DNA of 64,000 nucleotides from Pseudomonas lundensis (GTDB taxonomy: Bacteria > Pseudomonadota > Gammaproteobacteria > Pseudomonadales > Pseudomonadaceae): NCBI RefSeq assembly GCF_001042985.1, contig NZ_JYKY01000021.1, positions 33,606-97,605 on the forward strand, read 5' to 3'. The position numbers and the translations under genes are program-made. Below the pieces are notes generated by a model, which saw only the letters and a program-made list of their open reading frames with translations, ran no database searches and had not been told where the DNA came from. How positions within the stretch are numbered: position 1 is the first letter of the stretch; each line of letters begins with the position of its first letter. This document shows, piece by piece, positions 44,541 through 52,699 of the stretch.

Positions 44541-44570
44541 ATGGTGGAGCCGGGGGAGTTTGAACAGCTG
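44541..44570. other. Right attachment junction resembling the tmRNA 3' end
   Basis: On the - strand the sequence is TTCAAACTCCCCCGGCTCCACCA. The last eleven bases CGGCTCCACCA equal the acceptor end plus CCA expected of Pseudomonas tmRNA (ssrA), and TTCAAACTCC resembles a T loop/T stem. There is no rest of a tmRNA here. It is therefore taken as an island-borne copy of an ssrA-type attachment sequence joined to DUF748 at about AGTT 44557-44560. Confidence 0.65.
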
Positions 44571-44930
44571 CGTCAGGTTGAGCGTGCCATCCTTGCTGAA
44601 CACCAATTCTGTCTTGGGCTTGTCGAGCTGCACGTCGGCAAGGTGCAAGGCTTTGGTCCACAGGCTGTCAGCCTGCAAATTGGTGTACAGGCGTTCGAAT
44701 CCGACCTGCTCCTTGCCCGGTTCGCCTATCTTCAGCCCCCACAGCGTCAGCTCAAGGCTGAATGGGTTGAACTCAAGGCGATCAAGCCGGGCGGGGGTGG
44801 TGGCGTAGTTGGCCAATTGCTGGTTGATGATGCGCAAACCGATGCCGGGTACGATCAAAAAGCCGAGCAAGCTACAAAGTGCGAGGGCAGTCAGCACGGC
44901 GCCAATGGCGCGAATCAATCCTTTGGGCAT
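44557..44930 (-). pseudogene. DUF748 (AsmA-like) protein, N-terminal fragment
   Basis: Starting at ATG 44930 this encodes an N-terminal signal-anchor (LIRAIGAVLTALALCSLLGF) and the first DUF748 block (PARLDRLEFNPFSLELTLWGLKIGE, LNLTQLFKL). At the junction it continues into eight island-coded residues (PRLHHLII) and stops at 44529-44531. With the piece at 22901-25458 it makes one gene of roughly 975 codons. A short secreted or anchored peptide might still be made. Confidence 0.9.
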
Positions 44931-45041
44931 GTGAGGCGTCGTCTATTACAGTCGGAGGTGCCTTGGAGTATGGCACGCGTTTCTGGTTCCGAGACGACCG
45001 CCTTATATTTGATCAGGGTATTACTGAGCAGGATGAGGGGC

Positions 45042-46055
45042 TTAGAACTGCAAGACCAACGTCTTGAGCGGTGGCTGGCGGTCCATTGACGGGAAGTCGC
45101 TGGCCGGGGTCAGCACCTGCCAGTCACGTACCGGGCGTCCCGCTTTTTCGGCACAACGCAGCACGTTTTCTCGCCAGTCGTCCATGCTGACTTTCGCCAG
45201 ATTGTTGCAGCAAATCAGCACACCGTCGGGCGCGGTGGTCAAAACGGCGGGTTTGAGCAGGCTTTGATAGTCACGCAGCAGGTCGACCGTGCCAAACGCA
45301 CTTTTGGCCCACGCGGGCGGGTCCAGCAAAACCAGATCGTATTCGCGTTGCTCCAGGCGCGGGTAAGCCGGCAGCTTGTGGCGACGCTGAATGATCGGCA
45401 AACCCGCCAGCTGGCGGATCGCTGCGAAATAGTCAGACTGCACAAATTTCATGCTGGGCAACGTCGGGTTCAACAGCCCGTTCTCGCGACCCACGGCCAG
45501 ATTGCCTTCGGCAAAGTCCAGGTTGCAGACTTCGCTTGCGCCGCCTACGGCAGCACTCAGGCCAACCCCGCAGGTGTAGGCGAACAAGTTGAGCACGCGT
45601 TTGCCAGCGCTGTGTTGTTTGACCCACCCGCGTGCGTTACGCAGATCAAGAAACAGCAACGGGTCCTGACCGGCATGGCGGCCGCGCACACGGTAGTTCA
45701 GCCCCCATTCATGGCCCACCAGGTCTTGCAGGGCGGCCTCGTCGGCGCGGTAGACCGTGTCTTCACGATCAATGCGGGAATTGCCCTGAGAGCGGTCGTT
45801 GTAGACCAGTAGCAGTTCCAGCCCCACATGACGATTGATGGCTTCATGCAGTTGCAGCAAATCATCGCGCTCAAGACGCTGGTGAAAGCTTTGCACCAGC
45901 AGTTGCGGGCCGTAACGGTCGATGGTCAAGCCCCCGGCACCTTCCTGGCTGCCATGGAACAGGCGATAACAATCTGTGCCTTGAGCGTGCAGCTCGGCCA
46001 GCAAGTCGTGACGGTTATCGAGGGCGGCGCGCAGCGCCTGATTCAAGGAAGACAT
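45042..46055 (-). CDS. Class I SAM-dependent (RlmI-like) methyltransferase
   Basis: A 337-residue Rossmann-fold methyltransferase related to the RlmI/K family of 23S rRNA m5C enzymes. An N-terminal RlmI-like domain (GAGGLTIDRYGPQLLVQSFHQ) precedes SAM motif I (VLNLFAYTCGVGLSAAVGGA near 170) and the motif IV LLDPPAWAKSAFG near 250. CCNNL near 290 may take the catalytic-cysteine position. The exact substrate is not certain. Confidence 0.82.
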   Translation of the reverse strand: MSSLNQALRAALDNRHDLLAELHAQGTDCYRLFHGSQEGAGGLTIDRYGPQLLVQSFHQRLERDDLLQLHEAINRHVGLELLLVYNDRSQGNSRIDREDTVYRADEAALQDLVGHEWGLNYRVRGRHAGQDPLLFLDLRNARGWVKQHSAGKRVLNLFAYTCGVGLSAAVGGASEVCNLDFAEGNLAVGRENGLLNPTLPSMKFVQSDYFAAIRQLAGLPIIQRRHKLPAYPRLEQREYDLVLLDPPAWAKSAFGTVDLLRDYQSLLKPAVLTTAPDGVLICCNNLAKVSMDDWRENVLRCAEKAGRPVRDWQVLTPASDFPSMDRQPPLKTLVLQF

Positions 46056-46118
46056 GCGTTGCGCCTTGGGGGACAGAGAAGGCGCGGGAGTTTACCAGAA
46101 CAACGCGGGTGGTTTGGT

Positions 46119-46144
46119 GCAGGAGCGAGCAGGTTCGCTCCTGC
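46119..46144. repeat. REP-like inverted repeat between the methyltransferase and thiolase genes
   Basis: GCAGGAGCGA (46119-46128) pairs with TCGCTCCTGC (46135-46144). The GCAGGAGCGAGC core is the common Pseudomonas REP type. It may also end transcription of the thiolase gene. Confidence 0.65.
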
Positions 46145-46157
46145 GATGGGACGATAG

Positions 46158-47339
46158 TTACGCGCGCTCAATCGCCAGCGCTACACCCTGACCGCCACCG
46201 ATGCAGAGGGTTGCGAGGCCTTTTTTGGCATCGCGCTTGAGCATTTCGTGGAGCAGGGTGACGAGGATTCGGCACCCTGACGCACCAATCGGGTGACCAA
46301 TGGCAATGGCGCCACCGTTCACGTTGACCTTGCTTGCGTCCCAGTCCAGTTCTTTACCCACCGACAAGGCTTGGGCGGCGAACGCTTCGTTGGCTTCGAT
46401 CAGGTCCAGTTGTGCCAGCGTCCAGCCTGCCTTGGCCAGGCAGCGTTGGGTAGCGCTCACTGGGCCGATACCCATGATGGCCGGGTCGACGCCTGCGTTG
46501 GCGTAGGCCGCGATTTTAGCCAGGACTGGCAAGCCCAGCGCCTGGGCTTTGTTCGCGCTCATCAGCATGACCGCTGCAGCGCCGTCATTGAGTGAGGATG
46601 CATTACCCGCCGTGACAGATCCGTCTTTTTTAAAGGCAGGGCGCAGTTTTGCCAGCGATTCAGCCGTTGTGCCCGCGCGCGGTTGTTCGTCCGTGGCGAA
46701 GGCAATCGGGTCACCTTTGCGCTGCGGGATCAATACGGGCGTGATTTCATCCACAAAGCGGCCGGTTTCGATGGCTTCAATGGCCTTTTGTTGAGAGGCA
46801 GCGGCAAACGCATCCTGAGCTTCACGGCTGATGCCGTACTTATCCACCAGGTTTTCGGCGGTTATACCCATGTGGTAATCGTTGAACGCATCCCACAAAC
46901 CGTCGCTAATCATGGTGTCGACGATCTGACTGTGCCCCATGCGCAGGCCGGTACGGGCGCCGGGCACGATGTAGTTGGACAGGCTCATGTTCTCCTGGCC
47001 CCCGGCAATGATGACCTCGGCATCGCCGCAGCGAATGGCTTGCGCGGCAAGGTGCAACGCCTTGAGGCCAGATCCGCAGACCTTGTTCAGGGTCATCGCA
47101 GGTACGGCAAACGGTAAGCCGGCCTTGATTGCGGCCTGACGGGCCGGGTTCTGGCCGGCGCCGGCGGTCAGCACCTGGCCCATGATCACTTCATCAACGT
47201 GGGCACCGTCCAGGCCGGTCTGTTCCAGCAGTTGACGAATGACTGCCGCCCCCAGATCAACCGCAGGTACGTGGGCCAGTGAACCTTGGAAGCTGCCGAC
47301 GGCAGTGCGAGTGGCGGCAACGATTACGACGTCTTGCAT
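46158..47339 (-). CDS. atoB: Acetyl-CoA C-acetyltransferase (thiolase)
   Basis: It condenses two acetyl-CoA or cleaves acetoacetyl-CoA. ATG 47339 gives 393 residues (MQDVVIVAATRTAVGSFQGS); an upstream in-frame ATG would add five. The acyl-carrying Cys is in NKVCGSGLKAL near 88, the active His in GGAIAIGHPIGASG near 349 and the second Cys in LCIGGGQG near 379. The gene symbol reflects the family; it may serve ketone, fatty-acid or polyhydroxyalkanoate metabolism. Confidence 0.92.
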   Translation of the reverse strand: MQDVVIVAATRTAVGSFQGSLAHVPAVDLGAAVIRQLLEQTGLDGAHVDEVIMGQVLTAGAGQNPARQAAIKAGLPFAVPAMTLNKVCGSGLKALHLAAQAIRCGDAEVIIAGGQENMSLSNYIVPGARTGLRMGHSQIVDTMISDGLWDAFNDYHMGITAENLVDKYGISREAQDAFAAASQQKAIEAIETGRFVDEITPVLIPQRKGDPIAFATDEQPRAGTTAESLAKLRPAFKKDGSVTAGNASSLNDGAAAVMLMSANKAQALGLPVLAKIAAYANAGVDPAIMGIGPVSATQRCLAKAGWTLAQLDLIEANEAFAAQALSVGKELDWDASKVNVNGGAIAIGHPIGASGCRILVTLLHEMLKRDAKKGLATLCIGGGQGVALAIERA

Positions 47340-47494
47340 GGCGCGAATCCTCATTATTATTGGCGTGTGTCGCTCGGAATCAGGCGCGCATGGTGTCACA
47401 AATATCCTTGCCTGGTGTAGTCGCCGACCATGGCTGCGCGCGGCCGGGGCTGGTTCGCCAGCGTCATTTCCCGTTGGCTACCGGACTGTACGTG

Positions 47495-48364
47495 TCAGGT
47501 TATTCCCATTCGCCGTCGCGCCCTTTGCACGGAGCCATCACGCACGGCCCAGCGCAAAAGCGGGGCCGTGCGGTTCACGCTGGCGCGAATCAGCGTGCGC
47601 GTCATGGGACGTTGATACAGCCCCAACTGATCGCTGGCCCAATCGGGCAGCAAATCGATTCCGGCCTGCATCATCAGGGCGCCAAACGGCTTGGCCAGCA
47701 CGCTGGGAGAGGGGGCATCCAGCAGCAGGCGAATGACTTCATGGCTGCGCGCGTCACATAACAATTGGGGACGAACCTGTTGCAGGTAATCAGCGATTTG
47801 CTGGCGCGAGCGCGGCACATCCTTCGCGCCCAGTCGCTCAGCGACCACAGCAATTTCGTCGTAGTACCGGTCTTGATCCGCGGCTGACAAATCGGGGTTT
47901 CGGTAGCGTAAATGCGCGGCCAGAAAGTTGCTGACCTCCGCGACATGCACCCACGTCAGCAATGCAGGGTCGCTGGCGGCATAAGGGCGGCCATCGAGGC
48001 CAGTGCCCGTGACCTGCTCGTGAATGGTGCGCACCTTGTCGATCAGCCAGTCGGCGTCTGCCGTCGAGCCAAACGTGGTGCCGGAAATGAACTGCCCGGT
48101 GCGACGCAGCCGCCCCAGCATGTCCTGTCTGAAATTGGAGTGATCCCATACCCCGGCAAGCGCCAACGGGTGCAAGGCTTGCAGCATCAAAGCGCTGATG
48201 CCGCCAATCAGCATGCTGGTGAAATCACCATGCACGTGCCAACTGATGGAATCGGGGCCAAACAGGCCGGGATCGCCTTTGGGGTTTTCGAGGTCCAGCT
48301 GGCCGAGTGAAAGCCCGGTCAGGCTTATGATTTGACGTTCGATGGGGCGACGGATGATGTCCAT
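47495..48364 (-). CDS. MpaB/DUF2236-family oxygenase-like protein
   Basis: ATG 48364 gives 289 residues (MDIIRRPIERQIISLTG). It has the DUF2236 pattern of HGDFTSMLIGGISALMLQALHPLALAGVWDHS near 48-80, the TTFGS motif and WVHVAEV near 140. DUF2236 includes latex-clearing and mycophenolic-acid oxygenases with haem b bound by conserved histidines; the substrate here is unknown. A 13-bp perfect hairpin just upstream supports this start over the TTG at 48415. Confidence 0.8.
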   Translation of the reverse strand: MDIIRRPIERQIISLTGLSLGQLDLENPKGDPGLFGPDSISWHVHGDFTSMLIGGISALMLQALHPLALAGVWDHSNFRQDMLGRLRRTGQFISGTTFGSTADADWLIDKVRTIHEQVTGTGLDGRPYAASDPALLTWVHVAEVSNFLAAHLRYRNPDLSAADQDRYYDEIAVVAERLGAKDVPRSRQQIADYLQQVRPQLLCDARSHEVIRLLLDAPSPSVLAKPFGALMMQAGIDLLPDWASDQLGLYQRPMTRTLIRASVNRTAPLLRWAVRDGSVQRARRRMGIT

Positions 48365-48376
48365 GCTGTCTCGGTT

Positions 48377-48407
48377 GCGCCAGCCAGTCGGGGTGACTGG
48401 CTGGCGC
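48377..48407 (-). terminator. Perfect 13-bp hairpin after pgi
   Basis: GCGCCAGCCAGTC (48377-48389) and GACTGGCTGGCGC (48395-48407) form a perfect stem around five bases, four bases after the pgi stop. It has no T run, so it may be an RNA-stabilising end or a weak terminator. Confidence 0.55.
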
Positions 48408-48411
48408 TCAA

Positions 48412-50076
48412 TCAACCGCGATGGCGACCGCGGAAATAATTGATCAGGCCTTGGGTCGAAGCGTCATCGGCCGGCTCTTCCAGGCTACCGGTGAGGCGGT
48501 AGTAGACGCCCTTGCCCAGCTCTTTGCCCAACTCTACGCCCCATTGGTCGAAGGCGTTGATGCCCCAGATCACGCTTTGCACGAATACTTTGTGCTCGTA
48601 CAGCGCAACCAGTGCGCCGAGGCGGCGAGGGCTGATGCGTTCGACCACCAGGGTGTTGCTCGGGCGGTTGCCCGGGATCACCTTGTGCGGCGCGAGTTTT
48701 TGCACCTGCTCTTCTGGCATGCCTTTTTCGCGCAGCTCGGCCTCGGCTTCTTCACGGGTTTTACCCAGCATCAGGGCCTGGCTTTGGGACAGGCAGTTGG
48801 CATACAGCCACTGATGGTGGTCGGCGACCGGATTGAAGCTGACAATCGGCACGATAAAGTCGGCCGGAATCAGTTGGGTGCCTTGGTGCAGCAACTGGTG
48901 ATACGCGTGCTGGCCGTTGCAGCCCACACCGCCCCAGATCACGGGGCCTGTGTCGGTCGACACGGGCGTGCCGTCCTGGCGCACGCTCTTGCCATTGGAC
49001 TCCATGTCCAATTGTTGCAAGTGCTTGGTGATGTTACGCAAGTAGTGGTCGTACGGCAGGATCGCGTGACTCTGCGCGCCCCAGAAGTTGCCGTACCAGA
49101 CGCCCAGCGCGGCCATCAGCACGGGCATGTTTTGCTCGAACGGAGCGTTCTGGAAGTGCTGGTCCATGCTGTAGGCGCCGGACAGCAATTCCTTGAAGTT
49201 GGACATGCCGATGGCCAGCGCGATGGGCAAGCCGATAGCCGACCACAGCGAATAACGACCGCCGACCCAATCCCACATCGGGAAAATGTTTTCTTCGCGA
49301 ATACCGAACGCGACCGCCGCTTCGTTGTTGCTCGACACCGCAATGAAGTGGCGATGCAGTTCAGCCTCGGAGCCGCCTTGCGCCAGATACCAGGCGCGGG
49401 AGGCTTGGGCGTTCTTCAGGGTTTCGAGGGTGTTAAACGATTTGGACGAAACAATGAACAGGGTGGTTTCGGCGCGAATCTTGTGCGACAGCTCGTGGAA
49501 TTCACTGCCGTCGATATTCGCCAGGTAATGGCAGCGAACACCTTTTTGCGCGTAGGACAACAGCGCTTCGGACACCAGCTCTGGGCCCAGGAACGAGCCG
49601 CCGATACCGATGTTCACAATGTCGGTGATGGGCTTTTCGGTGTAACCGCGCCACAGGCCTTCATGAATACGACCGACCAGTTCGGTCATCTTGTTCAGGA
49701 CTTTATGCACCTCGGGCATGATGTCCGCGCCATTGACCGAGAGCTTGTCGGCCACCGGGCGACGCAGTGCCGTGTGCAAGGCCGGACGGCCTTCGGAGGC
49801 GTTGACGATTTCGCCCGAGAACAACGATTTGATTGCACCCTTGAGGTCGACTTCGTTGGCCAGATCGACCAGCAGCGAGCGGGTTTCGTTGGTGATCAGG
49901 TTTTTCGAGTAGTCCAGGAACAGCCCGCAGCTGCTCAGGGTGAAATCTTCAAAACGTTTGGGGTTGCTGTTAAACGCGTCGCGCATGCTGAAATGTTGCA
50001 TGCCGGCGCGGTGTTGCTTCAACGCTTGCCAAGCGGGCAGAGCGGTAACGTCATGAGGAGTGCGGTAGTACGCCAT
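48412..50076 (-). CDS. pgi: Glucose-6-phosphate isomerase
   Basis: Pgi interconverts glucose-6-P and fructose-6-P. ATG 50076 gives 554 residues (MAYYRTPHDVTALPAW), with GGATAT upstream. Family signatures are DIVNIGIGGSFLGPELV near 150, VGGRYSLWSAIGLPI near 270, GNRPSNTLVVERISPRRLGAL near 455 and HKVFVQSVIWGINAFDQWGVELGK near 485-508. It is separated by 257 bases from panC, in which I see only the imperfect inverted repeat GTAACGGTAAC/TCACCGCTAC near 50240-50265. Confidence 0.97.
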   Translation of the reverse strand: MAYYRTPHDVTALPAWQALKQHRAGMQHFSMRDAFNSNPKRFEDFTLSSCGLFLDYSKNLITNETRSLLVDLANEVDLKGAIKSLFSGEIVNASEGRPALHTALRRPVADKLSVNGADIMPEVHKVLNKMTELVGRIHEGLWRGYTEKPITDIVNIGIGGSFLGPELVSEALLSYAQKGVRCHYLANIDGSEFHELSHKIRAETTLFIVSSKSFNTLETLKNAQASRAWYLAQGGSEAELHRHFIAVSSNNEAAVAFGIREENIFPMWDWVGGRYSLWSAIGLPIALAIGMSNFKELLSGAYSMDQHFQNAPFEQNMPVLMAALGVWYGNFWGAQSHAILPYDHYLRNITKHLQQLDMESNGKSVRQDGTPVSTDTGPVIWGGVGCNGQHAYHQLLHQGTQLIPADFIVPIVSFNPVADHHQWLYANCLSQSQALMLGKTREEAEAELREKGMPEEQVQKLAPHKVIPGNRPSNTLVVERISPRRLGALVALYEHKVFVQSVIWGINAFDQWGVELGKELGKGVYYRLTGSLEEPADDASTQGLINYFRGRHRG

Positions 50077-50333
50077 CGCTGCGGATATCCTTTTTTGCTT
50101 GAACTGCCTGTTGGACACTGAAAACACCGAATCCTCCACATTAAAGACGGGTGGACTGCGGTTCGCCTGCTTAAACGCATCAGACACAAGCAGGGCGATC
50201 ACATTAACCCTAGTGCCTGCATCTGTCTCGGCTTTGTCTGACACGTAACGGTAACTTTTGTCACCGCTACGTGACTTCAGGTGAAACGTTTCAGTGTTTT
50301 TGTCTCGATTGCGAGGCCTTTATCGCCCGTGGC

Positions 50334-51194
50334 TCACAGTGCGTTATCAAGATTCAAATGCACGTTATCGATCAGGCGGGTAGTGCCCAGGAAGGCGGCA
50401 ACCAGAATCACCAGGTCGCGATCACTGACGTCGGCTGGCAGCAACGTCGATGCGTGGCGAACTTCAAGGTAATCCACACGCAGCCCGAGCGCTTCCAGTT
50501 GAGCGGCGTGATGGCTCGACAATGCCAGATAGTCGCGCTCGCCGTTCTGAATGGCCGTGGCCATTTCGCGCAGGTGGCGATACAAGGCCGGGGCCAGCGC
50601 TCGCTGTTCTTCGCTCAGGTAGCCATTGCGCGACGACAGGGCCAGGCCATCTTCGGCGCGCACCGTGGGCTCTCCGATGATTTGAATGGGCATGTTCAGG
50701 TCATGCACCATCGCCCGGATGACGGCCAGTTGCTGATAGTCCTTTTGCCCAAAGATCGCCAAGTCAGGCTGAACCATGTTGAACAGTTTGCTGACCACCG
50801 TGGTAACACCGTCAAAGTGCCCCGGGCGACGGCTGCCGCACAGCTCGTTGCTCAAGGCGGCAGCGGTGACGCGGGTCAGACCCTGCATGCCGTGGGGGTA
50901 CATTTCTTCTACGGTCGGGGCGAAAAGCAGGTTACAGCCCGCTTGCAGGAGTTTTTCCTGATCGGCGGCGAGCGTGCGCGGGTAGGTGTCGAGGTCTTCG
51001 TTGGCCCCGAACTGCAGAGGGTTCACGAAAATACTGGCCACGACGAAATCGACCTGCTGGGCTGCTTTCGTGACCAGTGCCGCGTGGCCGCTGTGCAGGT
51101 TGCCCATGGTCGGGACAAGGCCGATTTGCTTGCCTTCACTGCGGGCGCGGGCGACAGCTGCACGCAGCTCGCGGACGGTTTTAACAGTGTTCAT
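50334..51194 (-). CDS. panC: Pantothenate synthetase
   Basis: PanC joins pantoate and beta-alanine with ATP. The 286-residue protein has the nucleotide-binding VPTMGNLHSGHAAL near 27-40, the FVASIFVNPLQFG block, FGQKDYQQLAVIRAM near 147 and SSRNGYL. The ATG overlaps the panB stop by four bases. Confidence 0.97.
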   Translation of the reverse strand: MNTVKTVRELRAAVARARSEGKQIGLVPTMGNLHSGHAALVTKAAQQVDFVVASIFVNPLQFGANEDLDTYPRTLAADQEKLLQAGCNLLFAPTVEEMYPHGMQGLTRVTAAALSNELCGSRRPGHFDGVTTVVSKLFNMVQPDLAIFGQKDYQQLAVIRAMVHDLNMPIQIIGEPTVRAEDGLALSSRNGYLSEEQRALAPALYRHLREMATAIQNGERDYLALSSHHAAQLEALGLRVDYLEVRHASTLLPADVSDRDLVILVAAFLGTTRLIDNVHLNLDNAL

Positions 51195-51991
51195 GCAGAG
51201 AATCCGTGTTCGGCGCCAGGAAAGCTGACGGCTTTGACTTCGGTCACATAAGCGCTGAGCGCCGATTGTATGTCTGGCTGGCCTGTCATGAAGTTCTTCA
51301 CGAACTTGGGTACACGCCCGGTGAGGGACAGGCCGAGCATGTCATGCAGTACCAGCACCTGGCCGTCAGTGTCGCTGCCAGCGCCAATCCCGATAACCGG
51401 GATCTTCACCGCGTGGGTGATTTCTTTCGCCAGCTCGCTCGGTACGCACTCAAGCAGCAACATGGCGGCACCCGCCTGTTCAAGGGCGATGGCATCTGCA
51501 CGCATCTGGCGCGCCTGGTTTTCATTGCGGCCCTGAACCTTGTAACCGCCCAACACGTTAACGGTTTGTGGCGTCAGGCCCATGTGGGCACACACGGGAA
51601 TGCCGCGTTCGGTCATCAGGCGAATGGACTCGGCCAACCAGACAGCGCCCTCGACTTTGACCATGTGCGCACCCGCTTTCATCAGCTGGGCGCTGTTGTT
51701 CAGGCTTTGCTCAAGGGTGGCGTTTGCCATGAACGGCATGTCGGCGAGAATCAGGGCGTCCTGATTGCCGCGTTTGACGCAGGCCACGTGGTAGGCCATC
51801 TCGTCATTAGTAACTGGCAGTGTGCTGTCATGCCCTTGCAGGACCATGCCCAAGGAGTCGCCCACCAGTAACACTTCAACGCCAGCCTGATTGCAGGCGT
51901 GCGCGAAGGTGGCGTCATAGCACGTCAGCATGGTGATTTTTTCACCTTTTTGCTTAAGGCTTTGCAGGGTGGTCAGGGTGATAGCTGGCAT
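51191..51991 (-). CDS. panB: 3-methyl-2-oxobutanoate hydroxymethyltransferase
   Basis: PanB makes ketopantoate with methylene-tetrahydrofolate. ATG 51991 gives 266 residues (MPAITLTTLQSLKQKGEKITMLTCYDA) with AGGATC upstream. Metal-binding and active-site blocks are VLLVGDSLGMVLQGHDSTLPV near 40, VKVEGA near 113, HMGLTPQTVN near 137 and GIGAGSDTDGQVLVLHDMLG near 198. Confidence 0.97.
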   Translation of the reverse strand: MPAITLTTLQSLKQKGEKITMLTCYDATFAHACNQAGVEVLLVGDSLGMVLQGHDSTLPVTNDEMAYHVACVKRGNQDALILADMPFMANATLEQSLNNSAQLMKAGAHMVKVEGAVWLAESIRLMTERGIPVCAHMGLTPQTVNVLGGYKVQGRNENQARQMRADAIALEQAGAAMLLLECVPSELAKEITHAVKIPVIGIGAGSDTDGQVLVLHDMLGLSLTGRVPKFVKNFMTGQPDIQSALSAYVTEVKAVSFPGAEHGFSA

Positions 51992-52195
51992 GAAAAGGAT
52001 CCTCGTCAGGCAGTGCGATAACCACTGCGAGTCACGCGCGTGATTCATCGTTATAAGCAGGCGCACCTTTAAAGCGGTGCTTTGAATGCCGGCTTTTCAC
52101 ATTGCGCCGCCGGGTAGGCGGCAGCGGGATGCCTATAGTCGTGACGAGCACACGGGAAGTCAATTAGAGGTGTTACCGCGTGAGTGTTACCGCGG

Positions 52196-52696
52196 TTATT
52201 GATTCGATTCAGCGCCAGGAGCGAGGCGCTCAAGACCGACATACGGGCAGTCGTTCAAGAGCTGTTGCAGGCTGCGGCCATCGGCCAGGGTCAGCGAGGG
52301 GGGGGCCAGTTCGGCAAGGGGGTACAGCACGAACGGACGAGCGTGCATATGGTAATGCGGGACCTTGAGACGCGGTTCGTCAATCAGGCGATCGCCAAAC
52401 AGCAGGATGTCGAGGTCGAGGGTGCGCGGCCCCCAGCGCTCAAGGCGCTCGCGGCCTTGATCCGTTTCGATGGCTTGCAGCGCATCGAGCAATGCAAGCG
52501 GCGCCAGGTTGGAGTCGATGGCGGCCACGGCATTGGTGTAGCGCGGCTGCCCCGGCAGTAACGAATCGCTTTGGTAGAAGGCTGACACCCCGACCCAGCG
52601 GGATTGAGGCAGGTGCGCGAGCGCTTCGACAGCGCTGCGCAGTTGTTCGGCCGGGTCAGCCAGATTGCTGCCCATTCCAATGTAGATGCGTTCCAT
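52196..52696 (-). CDS. folK: 2-amino-4-hydroxy-6-hydroxymethyldihydropteridine pyrophosphokinase
   Basis: FolK transfers pyrophosphate from ATP to the pterin, one step before FolP. The 166-residue protein starts MERIYIGMGSNLADPAEQL. It shows YTNAVAAIDSNLAPLALLDALQAIE and the signature RWGPRTLDLDILLFGD near 92-107. A GTG three bases earlier is an alternative start. It begins right after the pcnB stop. The 204-base gap to panB (51992-52195) shows no gene. Confidence 0.95.
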   Translation of the reverse strand: MERIYIGMGSNLADPAEQLRSAVEALAHLPQSRWVGVSAFYQSDSLLPGQPRYTNAVAAIDSNLAPLALLDALQAIETDQGRERLERWGPRTLDLDILLFGDRLIDEPRLKVPHYHMHARPFVLYPLAELAPPSLTLADGRSLQQLLNDCPYVGLERLAPGAESNQ

Positions 52697-52699
52697 CAC

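Larger units (their letters stand above)
25459..44556. mobile_element. 19.1-kb integrative genomic island carrying restriction systems
   Basis: The element is inserted in the DUF748 gene. Its ends are defined by the two halves of that gene. The right end holds a P4-type integrase, arm-like repeats and a tmRNA-like junction. Cargo, all on the - strand: integrase, DUF3987/recombinase cassette, then hsdM-hsdS-AlbA_2-hsdR-M48-mcrB-mcrC. Both ends carry pairs of a GGxATACC repeat at 12-base pitch. Exact edges are uncertain by a few bases because the core identity is only AGTT plus near-identical neighbours. Confidence 0.87.

Noticed and set aside
44541..44570. Possible tmRNA or tRNA gene at the island end
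   Set aside because: Only the 3' acceptor/T-arm-like end is present; there is no 5' partner, anticodon or tag region nearby.
48421..50121. 566-codon open frame antisense to pgi
   Set aside because: Shadow frame of a fully conserved gene; no domain recognised.
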